Shown: positions 7,670-16,445 of the stretch, one piece after another
Numbering within the stretch: the first letter of the stretch is position 1
Layout of the letters: every line of letters starts with the position of its first letter
Assembly (NCBI GenBank): GCA_900314595.1
Contig: OMVW01000009.1
Coordinates: 1-52,678, forward strand
DNA from: an uncultured Dialister sp.
GTDB lineage: Bacteria > Bacillota > Negativicutes > Veillonellales > Dialisteraceae
Length of the DNA: 52,678 nucleotides
Direction: 5' to 3'
Program-made: the position numbers and the translations under genes
Notes under the pieces: model-generated
Database searches by the model: none
Told to the model about the DNA's origin: nothing
Seen by the model: the letters and a program-made list of their open reading frames with translations, nothing else

Positions 7670-7926
7670 TCAGAATCCCGCTTTTGCAAGCCAGGGATCG
7701 ATATCTCCTTCAATATTTGCCGTGAGGCCTACCCCGAAGGAGGCTCCTTTCATAGCAGGGTATTCCATGATTTCCCTGTCTGTTTCGGAAAGGCTGCTTC
7801 TGCCGGTTTCCGGTCAAAAGTCATGGATACAGGGCCGCTGAAAAAAGTGGAAGTATGAATCAGGATACCTACGATCACGCCAGGGACGATCAGGACTCCG
7901 ATGAGGATGTCTAGTTTCCTCTTAAT
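7670..7926 (-). pseudogene. Frameshifted small membrane protein gene
   Basis: A good ribosome site (AAGGAG, 6 nt) precedes ATT rather than ATG at 7926. The frame then reads KRKLDILIGVLIVPGVIVGI, a membrane helix, and on to about residue 45. Near 7800 the frame changes: the next frame continues with REIMEYPAMKGASFGVGLTA and ends ...DPWLAKAGF. Together the halves make a coherent ~85-aa protein with one N-terminal transmembrane segment. I do not recognise the family. The lost ATG plus the frameshift suggest a decaying gene. A sequencing error could explain the frameshift but would not also remove the start. Confidence 0.6.
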
Positions 7927-8281
7927 GGCTGTCTCCTTTTGAGAATAGAAAATATTTCTATTCCTATAGTATCATAATAACGGAAATATCACGAAATAAA
8001 GATTTTGCACAATTTTCTGAATGCCGATTCTGCAAGTCATCGATTCTTCGAATCGATTGGCCCCCTTCTCCTGCTTCGCAGGAGCTTCCCCCGCCGGGGA
8101 CGCTTTTCCGCGAGCGATTTGGGAAAATGATTACGCTTCCGATTGTGCAGACCCTCCCACTGCTGTCCCTTTTCGGGCATGATAAGGTTTGTAATTTAAA
8201 AACTCCGCGGCGCTTCCTGTTTTTATACGCCGCACCGCCCCTAATCCCCAATTCCTCCTGCTCAATAAGAATATTAAAATT

Positions 8282-8354
8282 GGCCGCTTTGTAATTTGAT
8301 GCGGCCACCGCCCCGACAACCCCGATACCCCCGATACCCCCGACATTCCCGATT
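8282..8354 (-). repeat. 9-nt CCGATACCC array with hairpin
   Basis: Hairpin GGCCGC (8282-8287)/GCGGCC (8301-8306), then units CCGACAACC, CCGATACCC, CCGATACCC, CCGACATTC at 9-nt spacing. It lies between divergent genes, an exception to the usual 3' placement. Confidence 0.75.
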
Positions 8355-8410
8355 CAAAAGTTGTTTTTAATCAGTTTGATTTCAATATTAAAAACCTCAC
8401 CCCCTCCCCT

Positions 8411-8439
8411 TTGCACTTTTTCCTGAAAATGGTTAAAAT
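8411..8439 (+). promoter_or_regulatory. Promoter of the VOC operon
   Basis: TTGCAC (8411-8416), a 17-nt spacer, then TAAAAT (8434-8439). A further TATAAT lies at 8450-8455, just before a CCCC-T-GGGG hairpin and the start codon. Confidence 0.6.
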
Positions 8440-8472
8440 GGGTAAGTACTATAATACCCCTGGGGGGAAATC

Positions 8473-8925
8473 ATGAAACTTATCAATTTTGACCATATCG
8501 TGCTGACCACGAGAAATCTGGAAGCATGCATTCATTTTTACCGGGATATCCTGGGTATGACCCTTTCGGAATCAAACGGCCGGTATGCCTTTCTTTTCGG
8601 AAACTGCAAAATCAATATCCATCAGCGGCCGGGGGAGTTCCAGCCGGCCGCCCTGAATCCTGTGTCTGGAAGCATCGATCTCTGTATCATCACAGAGACC
8701 CCTCTGGAAGAGGTGGAAACAGAGCTTAGAGAGAAAAAGGCGCCCCTCATCACGGGCATCGTGGACCGTCACGGGGCCAGGGGACCCATGAAGTCTATGT
8801 ATCTGCGGGATCCTGATGGAAATCTCATCGAAATCGCCTGGTATGTCAATCAGAATGAAGTTCGCGGAAATATCGCGGAAGATGTGATGTTTGCGGAAAA
8901 TGATGAAAACGCAGCCATCGAATAA
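8473..8925 (+). CDS. VOC family (glyoxalase/dioxygenase fold) protein
   Basis: A 150-aa vicinal-oxygen-chelate protein with two beta-alpha-beta-beta-beta modules. Candidate metal ligands are His8 (FDHIVL), His50 (INIHQ) and Glu120 (GNLIEIAWY). The DPDGNLIEI motif is typical of the superfamily. The fold supports metal-dependent enzymes such as glyoxalase I, dioxygenases or fosfomycin-type transferases; the substrate is unknown. A GGGGGG ribosome site precedes the ATG and a promoter is visible at 8411-8439. It is followed after 8 nt by a membrane protein gene, with which it is probably co-transcribed. Confidence 0.9.
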   Translation: MKLINFDHIVLTTRNLEACIHFYRDILGMTLSESNGRYAFLFGNCKINIHQRPGEFQPAALNPVSGSIDLCIITETPLEEVETELREKKAPLITGIVDRHGARGPMKSMYLRDPDGNLIEIAWYVNQNEVRGNIAEDVMFAENDENAAIE

Positions 8926-8933
8926 GGAGACCT

Positions 8934-9398
8934 ATGACACCGTACCAGTCCAATTTATTCTTCATCGCCGAATATATTCTCTCGGCGGTCATCATCGTCT
9001 TTCTTACCTGGAGGAAGACCTCTTTTGATGCGAGGAAAATCATTACAAGGAAAACGTTTGCGAAACGTCTTCCCTTCGTCATTCTTGCTGTTCTTCTTCC
9101 CATCGTCCTCATGACGGTGATTATTATTTTTTCGTCCCTCGTTGGAGACTCTGCCAGCAAAGTCCTCATCGGAGTTCTTCAGTTCATCCTGACCCTTGCG
9201 GCCAATGTGCTTCTGGGTGCTTCCTGGATGCAGCGGTACCGGGTCTATCCCCGGGGCACGGAGCTCTGTATCGTGGTCATTCTCATGTATATCATTTCCG
9301 ACCTTTTCATGCCCGCCGGCATCAAGTATGCCATCCTCGTGGGCGGAACGGTGCTGGGATTTATATTTCCTGATACATGGGATGACTGGAAGAAGTGA
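8934..9398 (+). CDS. Uncharacterised four-span membrane protein
   Basis: A 154-aa protein with about four or five hydrophobic segments (near residues 8-25, 46-68, 75-95, 108-125 and 129-146) and a basic loop RKTSFDARKIITRKTFAKR. I do not recognise the family. TAAGGAGACCT links it to the preceding VOC gene: the ribosome site begins right after that stop, so the two are translated from one mRNA. The 3' UTR carries a heptamer array and a strong terminator at 9479-9510. Confidence 0.75.
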   Translation: MTPYQSNLFFIAEYILSAVIIVFLTWRKTSFDARKIITRKTFAKRLPFVILAVLLPIVLMTVIIIFSSLVGDSASKVLIGVLQFILTLAANVLLGASWMQRYRVYPRGTELCIVVILMYIISDLFMPAGIKYAILVGGTVLGFIFPDTWDDWKK

Positions 9399-9449
9399 GC
9401 CGGCTGAATAGCTGTGTTCTGTTTCAAAAGCCTGAAATAAAAGTGATCA

Positions 9450-9510
9450 GTTCTCAGTTAGCAGTTCTCAGTGAAGGTGCGGCGCCAAAAATGAAAAGCG
9501 CCGCTTTTTT
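9450..9510 (+). repeat. Heptamer array plus terminator 3' of the VOC operon
   Basis: Units GTTCTCA, GTTAGCA, GTTCTCA (9450-9470), then GTGAAGGT, then GCGGCGC (9479-9485)/GCGCCGC (9498-9504) and six T. This is a clear example of stop, array, GAAGGTG, terminator. Confidence 0.85.
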
Positions 9511-9533
9511 AATGAAAATCATCTGCTTAACAC

Positions 9534-9596
9534 CATAAAAAAAGGGCCCGCTTCACATTGAGGCGGGCCTTCCTTCACTGATAACTAAGAACTTTT
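9534..9596 (-). repeat. Terminator and heptamer array 3' of the L,D-transpeptidase
   Basis: GGCCCGC (9545-9551)/GCGGGCC (9563-9569) with a T-run in minus sense. Units ACTGATA, ACTAAGA, ACTT (9576-9593) fill the space up to the stop codon of the flanking gene. Confidence 0.8.
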
Positions 9597-10676
9597 TCAA
9601 TTCAGTTCCACATTATAATTTTCATCCAGCCGGGCATTCATATGGAGGAGAGCCGGAGCGTCATTGGCATCAATGTAAAGGGCATGCCATTTCTGAATGC
9701 CCGGTGCTTTTCCGTAAGGGGTGGTGAGCAGCTGGAAATTCGGGGACCATTCTGCCTGAATTCCGGCAGCTCTGGCCACTGGAAATACGGGGATATAGAT
9801 ATGACCGTCTTTGCCGTAAGCCCTTGTTTCCAGTTTCTTTCCTTTCACATAGAGGTCATAGACTTTGGCCACATAATGGGGATTTCCATCGGAAGCATAA
9901 ATGGCGGAATTCAGTTCCTCATCCGTAGGGAATCCGGCCACGCCGAAGGGACGGAGTTTCTCCCGTACTGCCCTGGCGTCCAGAGGCTGACGGTTATAGC
10001 CATCGGGATAGATATAGTAAACCACGGTGCGGTCCGTTTCTTCCTGAACCACCACTCTTTCATAAATAATATCTACGGGAATTCCCTTTACGATATGAGC
10101 AAAGAGGTCTTCCACATCTTTTTCATACATGCGGACGCAGCCATGGGATGCATAATTTCCAATGGAGTTCGGGTTGTTGGTTCCATGGATGCCATAATTT
10201 CCGCCAATCCCGATCCAGCGGTAGCCCAGCGGATTTTCCGGACCCGAAGGTACGGGATGTTCCTCATCATCAGGGTCTACCCATTCCGGGTTAACGATCA
10301 TGGCAACGACTTTTCTCCTGCCAAGAGGTGTCTCTGTATCCTTGCCCGGTCTGCCGGGAGCAACGGGATACATACGGATGCCTACATCGCCCTGATAGAG
10401 GGTGAGAAGGCGGCTGGCCAGATTGACTTCGATGCGTTTGTCTTCAAACCGCGGCTTTTTCGGTGCTTCTTTTTCTACCGGCGCTTTTTCTTCGATATAG
10501 GCAGCGACGGGTGCTTTCTTTGCTTTTAGATCTTTGATTTCCTTCGGTACTTTATTTTTGACGACAGTCGCTTCGGGAGCCGTATCTCCATAATACCCTT
10601 TAGCTTCTGCATTTCCTGTCATGGCGCCGGAAATTGCCATAGCCATGGCGGCTGCCAGTAAAATCTTTTTAATCAA
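9597..10676 (-). CDS. L,D-transpeptidase (YkuD domain), secreted
   Basis: A 359-aa exported peptidoglycan enzyme. The signal peptide MIKKILLAAAMAMAISGAMT ends near AEA. A Lys/Pro/Glu-rich linker (residues 45-80) leads to a YkuD catalytic domain with His164 (YGIHGTNNPNSIGN) and the catalytic SHGCVRM motif (Cys180). Such enzymes make or remodel 3-3 crosslinks or attach proteins to peptidoglycan. The C-terminal third (about 255-359) looks like a copper-amine-oxidase-N-type repeat domain common in Negativicutes secreted proteins. Translation starts at TTG (10676) behind AGGGGAAATAACA. The gene is monocistronic. Confidence 0.9.
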   Translation of the reverse strand: MIKKILLAAAMAMAISGAMTGNAEAKGYYGDTAPEATVVKNKVPKEIKDLKAKKAPVAAYIEEKAPVEKEAPKKPRFEDKRIEVNLASRLLTLYQGDVGIRMYPVAPGRPGKDTETPLGRRKVVAMIVNPEWVDPDDEEHPVPSGPENPLGYRWIGIGGNYGIHGTNNPNSIGNYASHGCVRMYEKDVEDLFAHIVKGIPVDIIYERVVVQEETDRTVVYYIYPDGYNRQPLDARAVREKLRPFGVAGFPTDEELNSAIYASDGNPHYVAKVYDLYVKGKKLETRAYGKDGHIYIPVFPVARAAGIQAEWSPNFQLLTTPYGKAPGIQKWHALYIDANDAPALLHMNARLDENYNVELN

Positions 10677-10829
10677 TGTTATTTCCCCTATCCCCTGATT
10701 TATAAAAATGTGAAATTCAAATGGAAATAAAAGTTATATATCTGGATCAGCAAAACATTGTCATCCTGCATGTGAGTACAGCCTCCCAGTCACTTCGCAT
10801 CAGCTCTCCTTGAGAAGCGTATCACTTAG

Positions 10830-10890
10830 TTCATTTCCGACTTGTCCCATAGTACAGCTCCTCCGGCCGCCCCCGAACTTCGGGCAGGCT
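10830..10890 (-). repeat. REP-like element, copy 2
   Basis: Shares TCATTTCCGACTTGT and ATAGTACAGC, then CTCCG, with copy 1 at 2542. It lies directly downstream of the uracil-DNA glycosylase gene. Confidence 0.6.
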
Positions 10891-10915
10891 TTTTTCCGAC
10901 CTTTGAGGCGTTGAT

Positions 10916-11668
10916 TCAGAAAGCCTCGCCGCTGTGGCGCCGGGCTCTTTCTTCTCCTAAAGTTTCCAGCAGATTCGGCGGCGTTTCGCTTTTCCATACC
11001 CAGCCGGGCGAAGCTTTCTGGGCCTGCTCTTTGGCGGCAAGCAGGTCGTAGTAGACCTGCCATTTGGCATTGACCAGTTCCCGGCCGCTCTGACGCAGAA
11101 GGTAGGCGGGATGAAAGGTGGGCATGACGGGTATGCCGCGGTAGTTGATCCAGTGGCCTCTGGAGCGGATAATGCCTGCGTCTCTTCCGAGGAAGAAGCG
11201 GAGGGCTACTTTTCCAAGACCCACGATGACTTTCGGCCGTACCAGTTCTATTTCTTTCACCAGCCAGATGGAGCCGCAGAAGCTTCCTTCCTGAATGGTG
11301 GGCGTCCTGTTTCCATGGGGCCTGCATTTGACGATATTTGTCACATAGACATGATCTCTTGTAATTCCCACGGAAAAGAGGGCTTTATCGAGGAGCTGGC
11401 CCGAGGGACCTATGAGGGGTGCGCCGTAGTCATCTTCGACGCCTCCCGGTCCTTCCCCGACGATCATCATGGGCGAATCGGCAGGTCCCGAGGAAAGGAC
11501 AGGCCCCAGGCCTCCCTCTTTGCGAAGGGGACACTGCGCGCAGCTCCTGATGGCATTTTCTATTTCTTTATGATTTTTGAAATGGGGTTCTTCTTTCTGC
11601 GGTCCCATCATTTCCCGATGCCGCCTTTCGGCGTATTCTTCGGGATCTTCGTGTCCAAATAAATCCAT
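10916..11668 (-). CDS. udg: Uracil-DNA glycosylase, type 4 (Fe-S)
   Basis: A 250-aa repair enzyme that removes uracil from DNA. It has the family-4 active-site block GEGPGGVEDDYGAPLIGPSG (residues 71-90) and the closing HPAYLLR motif. Four cysteines fit the [4Fe-4S] site: Cys43 and Cys46 (SCAQCPL), Cys115 (VKCRPHGNRTP) and Cys131 (GSFCGS). An extra ~45-residue acidic N-terminus and a ~35-residue tail flank the core. It starts 9 nt after dnaB, with AGAGGTAACT as ribosome site, so it is probably translated from the same mRNA. Confidence 0.92.
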   Translation of the reverse strand: MDLFGHEDPEEYAERRHREMMGPQKEEPHFKNHKEIENAIRSCAQCPLRKEGGLGPVLSSGPADSPMMIVGEGPGGVEDDYGAPLIGPSGQLLDKALFSVGITRDHVYVTNIVKCRPHGNRTPTIQEGSFCGSIWLVKEIELVRPKVIVGLGKVALRFFLGRDAGIIRSRGHWINYRGIPVMPTFHPAYLLRQSGRELVNAKWQVYYDLLAAKEQAQKASPGWVWKSETPPNLLETLGEERARRHSGEAF

Positions 11669-11677
11669 AGTTACCTC

Positions 11678-13138
11678 TTACTGCATATCCGGCGGCGGTT
11701 CCTGATTCGTTAATTCATAGAAGAGGGTGAACTGGCCTGCGAAGTGAAGTTTCACTGTATCTACCGGGCCATTTCTGTTCTTGGCCACGATGATTTCCGT
11801 TTCATTCTTCTTCGGGTCGTCGTCTTCGATTTCACGATTATAATAAGCTTCACGGTAAAGGAAGCTGACGAGGTCCGCATCCTGTTCCAGGGACCCCGAT
11901 TCACGAAGGTCGGAAAGGAAAGGCCGGTGGTCCTGGCGGGATTCCACGCTTCGGGAAAGCTGGGAGAGGGCGATGACCGGTACGTTCAGTTCGCGGGCAA
12001 GGCTCTTCAGGGAGCGGGAAATTTCGGAAATTTCCTGCTGCCGGTTGTCCCCGTTTCTGGATGCATTCTTTGCCTGCATGAGCTGGAGGTAGTCAATCAT
12101 AATCACATCAAGCCCGTGCTCTGCCTTGAGGCGGCGGCACTTGGAACGGATTTCGGAAACGGAAATGCCCGGGGTATCGTCGATATAAAGAGGCGCTTCC
12201 ATGAGGACGGAGGCAGCGGTGGCGAGCTGCTGCCATTCTTTATTGGTGGTGATCCGTCCGGTGCGGAGCTTCGAGCTGTCCACGAGGGCCGTGGAGCAGA
12301 GGAGGCGCTGTACCAGCTGTTCTCTCGACATTTCCAGAGAAAAGAAGGCGACCCGCCTTTTGGCGGAGGAAATAGACATATTCTTTGCCATGTTCAGGAC
12401 GAAGGCAGTCTTCCCCATGGACGGACGGGCAGCGACGATGATGAAGTCCCCTTTCTGGAATCCTGTGGTCAGGGCATCAAGAGAAGGGAATCCGCTGGCC
12501 AGGCCGGTGATGGATTCTTTATTTTTATATTTCTCGGAAATTTCTTCCAGTTCATTCCGCACCGCTTCACCGATAGCGACGAAATCGGATTTCCTTTCAT
12601 CCCTGGTCACCTGGAGGATGAGTTTTTCGGAATCGTCTGTAATCTCCGCCACATCCTGTCTTTCGGAGTAGGCTTCGTCGGCAATCGTTCCCGCCGCATC
12701 GATGAGGCGGCGCAGCTTCGCCTTGCCTGCCACAATATCTGCATAGCGGTCCACGGATTTCGTGTTTATGACGGAAACGGGCAGTTCATTGACGTAAAGA
12801 ATGCCTCCCACGTCATCCAGGCGGCCCAGTTTCTTCAGTTCTTCGGTGACCGTCAGGATATCCGCCGGCTCTCCCCGGTGGAAAAGATTCAGGATGGCCT
12901 GAAAAATAATGGCATTGGATTCTCTGTAGAAATCAGCAGGCGTCAGCATGTCTTCGGCCGTGACAATGGCATCCTTCTCCAGCAGCATGGCCCCCAGTAC
13001 CGCTTTCTCCGCCTCAATATTCTGGGGCGGTATGCGGGTAATGATCTGGGAATCGGTATCCAGCTTCTGTTTCCAGTCCTTCCGGTCAGATTTGAAATTA
13101 TTTCTATCGCCCTTACGGGCATCGTTAAAATCACTCAT
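11678..13138 (-). CDS. dnaB: Replicative DNA helicase DnaB
   Basis: A 486-aa hexameric helicase that unwinds DNA at the replication fork. The N-terminal domain begins at RIPPQNIEAEKAVLGAML (about residue 35) and the RecA-like ATPase has Walker A ARPSMGKT (237-244). The final part holds the family motifs IDYLQLM, ALSQLSR and KNRNGP. About 35 charged residues precede the usual DnaB start. The start at 13138 has GGGAGG 7 nt upstream; an ATG eight codons earlier lacks one. In many Firmicutes dnaB follows rplI, but here rplI lies 23 kb away. A 16-bp perfect hairpin sits in its leader. Confidence 0.97.
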   Translation of the reverse strand: MSDFNDARKGDRNNFKSDRKDWKQKLDTDSQIITRIPPQNIEAEKAVLGAMLLEKDAIVTAEDMLTPADFYRESNAIIFQAILNLFHRGEPADILTVTEELKKLGRLDDVGGILYVNELPVSVINTKSVDRYADIVAGKAKLRRLIDAAGTIADEAYSERQDVAEITDDSEKLILQVTRDERKSDFVAIGEAVRNELEEISEKYKNKESITGLASGFPSLDALTTGFQKGDFIIVAARPSMGKTAFVLNMAKNMSISSAKRRVAFFSLEMSREQLVQRLLCSTALVDSSKLRTGRITTNKEWQQLATAASVLMEAPLYIDDTPGISVSEIRSKCRRLKAEHGLDVIMIDYLQLMQAKNASRNGDNRQQEISEISRSLKSLARELNVPVIALSQLSRSVESRQDHRPFLSDLRESGSLEQDADLVSFLYREAYYNREIEDDDPKKNETEIIVAKNRNGPVDTVKLHFAGQFTLFYELTNQEPPPDMQ

Positions 13139-13231
13139 GGAATTCCTCCCGAAGAAATTCACCTGTACTCTTCGTGTATCTTACTTATTATACCTTATAA
13201 ACAGGGAAGGTGCATTGCATCTTTTAAAGCA

Positions 13232-13276
13232 AATAACGGGAACCGCCTCATCAGGGACAAGGCGGTTCCCGTTATT
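13232..13276 (-). terminator. Long perfect hairpin in the dnaB leader
   Basis: AATAACGGGAACCGCC (13232-13247) pairs perfectly over 16 bp with 13261-13276. The T-tract after it in minus sense is poor, so it could be a weak terminator or a leader structure of dnaB. Confidence 0.65.
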
Positions 13277-13290
13277 CATAATCCCACCAC

Positions 13291-13336
13291 AAAAAGCCAC
13301 GAAGCGGGGCTCTTCATTCATCCGCTTTGTGGCTTT
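13291..13336 (-). terminator. Strong hairpin upstream of dnaB
   Basis: AAAGCCACGAAGCGG (13293-13307) pairs with CCGCTTTGTGGCTTT (13322-13336) with one mismatch, followed by T in minus sense. Confidence 0.8.
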
Positions 13337-13470
13337 CTGTTTTCAACATTTACAAGTTAGTTAGTTTCTTTTTTCTACATGGTACCATATAGCGAGCTTT
13401 TCTTCGCTCCCCGCTTTCTCTGAGAATGGCTGCCGTAGCAGGGACCTGCGCGTTTTCTTCAGCTCTGTCT
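13291..13470 (-). ncRNA. Candidate small RNA upstream of dnaB
   Basis: A minus-strand TTTTGTACTATAC element (13483-13471) could start an RNA near 13469 that ends at the strong hairpin 13293-13307/13322-13336 followed by T. Almost the same element, TTTTGTACTATATAG, precedes the structured RNA at 35860. No function is recognised. Confidence 0.35.
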
Positions 13471-13551
13471 GTATAGTACAAAAAGAGGATTTTATTTTTG
13501 ATTTTTTATTATAGATTCTTTTTATATGCATCCCCGTCTGTGCTATCCATA

Positions 13552-13607
13552 CAAAAATGGCGGCCATCAGGCCGCCACCTTCACGAACCACGAATCACGA
13601 AATCTCG
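13552..13607 (-). repeat. Hairpin and ACGAATC heptamer array (second unit 3' of sbcC)
   Basis: Hairpin GGCGGCC/GGCCGCC (13559-13576), ACCTTC, then ACGAACC, ACGAATC, ACGAAAT. The upstream segment CCGTCTGTGCTATCC recurs at 13702, so the element is tandemly duplicated. Confidence 0.8.
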
Positions 13608-13688
13608 ATAAAGTCTATCTCGGGGCATGACGTAGTGAGGCTGATTCACGAAAACCGCAGCTGACTTATTCCATTCTATCTGCCCAAT
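13594..13688 (-). repeat. 3' UTR core element, copy b
   Basis: Carries CGAAATCTCG, GGGGCATG, GTGAGGCT, TTCACGAAAACCGCAGCTGA and CTATCTG in the same order as the other core copies. Confidence 0.75.
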
Positions 13689-13719
13689 GTCCCAAATAAA
13701 TCCGTCTGTGCTATCCGTA

Positions 13720-13784
13720 CAAAAATGGCGCCCTTATGATTTCCGGGCGCCACCTTAACGAACAACGAGCAGCGAAGAACGATA
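13720..13784 (-). repeat. Terminator and heptamer array 3' of sbcC
   Basis: GGCGCCC (13727-13733)/GGGCGCC (13745-13751), T-run in minus sense, then CACCTTA and units ACGAACA, ACGAGCA, GCGAAGA, ACGATAC. Confidence 0.8.
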
Positions 13785-13823
13785 CAGGCTAACTGACTCA
13801 ATCCGCAGTATTTGACAATTGCC

Positions 13824-16445
13824 TCAGTCAGTCACCTCAAATACCGCCCGGCTTCCTTTTTCTGCCGGCATGACGCGGAGTCTGGCATCGATTCGTTCTT
13901 CCAGTTCCGGCACGTGAGAGATGATGCCCACGAGGCGTCCTGTATTCTGCAGATCGATCAAAGTATTCATGGCACTGTTCAGTGCTTCAGGGTCCAGGGT
14001 GCCGAATCCTTCATCGATGAACATGGTATCCAGTCTGACTCCTCCCTGACGGGCCTGGACTACGTCGGCAAGGCCTAAAGCCAGGGAAAGGGATGCAAGG
14101 AACGTCTCGCCGCCGGACAAGGTATTGGCGGGACGGGACCTTCCTGTATAGCTGTCGGAAACTTCCAGGGTCAGCCCGCCTTTGGCATCATTTGTGCCGT
14201 CTGCCATGCGGTGAAGGCTGTAACGGCGGTGGCTCATGTCCAGAAGGCGCAGGTTGGCGGCTCTTGCCACTTCGTCCAGGAGGGAGCCCAGCACATAGCG
14301 CTCCAGGGTGACCCTCGTCTTTTCTCCGCGGGTGAGGTTGTAAAGACCGGCGGCCAGGCCTGCTTCCTTCATCGTTTCCTCATGGAGTCCGCTGATTTCC
14401 TTCACCTTTATTTCTGCCTTCTGCAGGTCTTTCAGCCTGCTTTCGCCTTCGGAAATCATGCGCACAGCTCCCTTGATTTCCGCCTGAAGGGTATTGTCTT
14501 CCCGGCCCAAAGCTTCCATATCCGGCCTGGTTTCACCTGCCACCACCAGTTTTTCATCGGAAATCATTTTTTCCGCCGCTTTCTTTCTGGCCTGCCAGTT
14601 TTCAATTTCTGAGGAAATCTTCTTTTCTTCCCCGGCCCGTTTGTACCAGAGGCGGCTTTCGTCAATATTGGCAAAGCCGGCAGAAAGTGCTCTTTCCGTG
14701 AGTTTTCCTTCCCATTCCCTGTAATCTTTCGCCAGTTTCTCCCGCTGGGCTTCGTAGGTCTTGTATTCCGCATCGGCTGCGGAGAAAGCAGCCGCCGCCT
14801 TTTCTTTCTTTGCGGCCGTTTCTTTTGAATCTTTTTCCCAGTCCCGGATGAAATGGTTGATGCGGGCCACTTCGGTCTGGATAGCATCGGTTACCCGGTA
14901 TTCCTCCGGTATGTCTTCCAGGGTCCTCATTTTCGTCTGCGCATTGCCAAGCTCTGTAATAGCGCTTACAAAAGCGCTGGCCTGGTACTGCTGGTGGAGG
15001 TAGTTTGCATTATCATAGTCCAGTGCTGCTTTCCTGGCCGCCTCCCCTGCCTTCTTCACCATTTCTTCCGTGGGAAGGTGTTTATCCCTTTTTGCCGGGG
15101 AGGGATGATGGATGGCTCCGCATACGGGGCAGGGCATGCCTTCTTTAAGGCCTCCTGCCAGGATGGCTGCCTGTCCGGAATAGTAAGCCTGCTCAAGGGC
15201 TTCATAGGCGGCGCGGGCTTTGTCTCTTTCCACCTGACAGTCTTTAGCGGACTTTTCCAGTTTTTTCAGCATATCATTGGCTTCGTTGAATTTGATGGTC
15301 AGCCGGTCCACTTCCCGCTTAGTCGCTCCATAAGCTTTGGCTTTCGGTTCCCAGGAAATAAGTTCCGCCATGCGCACCCGGGATTTTCCTATTTCATCCG
15401 CCTGCCGGTCAAGGACTTCCTGCCTGGCGGCAAGAGCGGTTTTTTCTTTTTCCGCTTTGACTCTCTCTTCAAGAGCCCTGTCCATTTTCTTCCGGACTTC
15501 TCCCCCGTCTACCCTGATTTTATCCAGATTTTCGAAATAGGCGGCCAGCTCTTTGGCGCTCCTGATGCGGGCAAGGTCTGTCTTTGCCTTTTCGATGGCC
15601 GGCTCTTCCCGAAGGCAGAGGGCAAGGTCTTCTTCTGCTTTTTCCAACGTCCTGAAATGGTTGTACAGGACTGCTGCTTTCTGGTAACGGGTGCGGAAAC
15701 CGGCGTAGGCTTTTTCTGCCTGTTCTTTCTTCTCTTCCGTTTCCTTCACCAGTCTAACCATATCGGTGATTTTATTTCCCAGATCTTTTTCATCAGCTGC
15801 CCCCACCATGGAGAGGGTGGTCTGCAGCCTTGTCTCTTCATCTTTAAGTGTCAGCTGGAGGCCTTTCAGATGGCTGAAAAGTTCCATCTGGAAATCGGAG
15901 AACCGCTGGGTCTTGAAAAGCTGCTTCAGGATGGCTTCTCTTTCTTCCGGCTTGGCCACGAGGAGCTTCCGGAAATCGCCCTGGGGCAGGAGGATGACCT
16001 GGCAGAACTGGCTTGCATTGAGGCCGATGAGGCGGCTCGACGCTTCATCCACATTTTTTGTGACCGTATTGATTTCTTTTCCTTCTTCCAGTTCCGAAAG
16101 GGATGCTTTCATGGGGACTTTCCGCAGGCCTTCGCCCCGTTTTTTATTGAGCATCTGCTCGGGGCTCCGGCTGGCGCGGTAGGTTTTTCCGCCAATCATG
16201 AAATCAAAGATGACTTCCGTCGGCGTATCACCCCCTGCATAGTCGCTCCTCATGTGGCTGCCGGTCCGGTCCCCGCTGGTCCTTCCGTAGAGGGCATAGC
16301 ACATGGCATCGAGGATGGTAGTCTTGCCTGCGCCCGTTGGTCCGCAGATGAGGAAAAGGTGGCGGCCGTCCAGTTTATCGAAATCAATCACCGTTTCTCC
16401 GGCATAGGGCCCGAAGGCACGCATAATGAGTTTCAAAGGTCTCAT
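13824..16445 (-). CDS. sbcC: Exonuclease SbcCD subunit SbcC
   Basis: An 873-aa SMC-like ATPase that with SbcD cuts DNA hairpins and processes double-strand ends. Walker A GPTGAGKT (35-42) and Q-loop LLPQGDF (Gln155) are N-terminal. Two long coiled-coil arms (about 225-435 and 455-690) flank the zinc hook MPCPVCG (Cys439, Cys442). The C-terminal half-ATPase has the signature TLSGGETFLASLSLAL and Walker B LDTMFIDEGFGTLDPEAL. Its ATG overlaps the sbcD stop as ATGA, so the two are translationally coupled. Confidence 0.96.
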   Translation of the reverse strand: MRPLKLIMRAFGPYAGETVIDFDKLDGRHLFLICGPTGAGKTTILDAMCYALYGRTSGDRTGSHMRSDYAGGDTPTEVIFDFMIGGKTYRASRSPEQMLNKKRGEGLRKVPMKASLSELEEGKEINTVTKNVDEASSRLIGLNASQFCQVILLPQGDFRKLLVAKPEEREAILKQLFKTQRFSDFQMELFSHLKGLQLTLKDEETRLQTTLSMVGAADEKDLGNKITDMVRLVKETEEKKEQAEKAYAGFRTRYQKAAVLYNHFRTLEKAEEDLALCLREEPAIEKAKTDLARIRSAKELAAYFENLDKIRVDGGEVRKKMDRALEERVKAEKEKTALAARQEVLDRQADEIGKSRVRMAELISWEPKAKAYGATKREVDRLTIKFNEANDMLKKLEKSAKDCQVERDKARAAYEALEQAYYSGQAAILAGGLKEGMPCPVCGAIHHPSPAKRDKHLPTEEMVKKAGEAARKAALDYDNANYLHQQYQASAFVSAITELGNAQTKMRTLEDIPEEYRVTDAIQTEVARINHFIRDWEKDSKETAAKKEKAAAAFSAADAEYKTYEAQREKLAKDYREWEGKLTERALSAGFANIDESRLWYKRAGEEKKISSEIENWQARKKAAEKMISDEKLVVAGETRPDMEALGREDNTLQAEIKGAVRMISEGESRLKDLQKAEIKVKEISGLHEETMKEAGLAAGLYNLTRGEKTRVTLERYVLGSLLDEVARAANLRLLDMSHRRYSLHRMADGTNDAKGGLTLEVSDSYTGRSRPANTLSGGETFLASLSLALGLADVVQARQGGVRLDTMFIDEGFGTLDPEALNSAMNTLIDLQNTGRLVGIISHVPELEERIDARLRVMPAEKGSRAVFEVTD

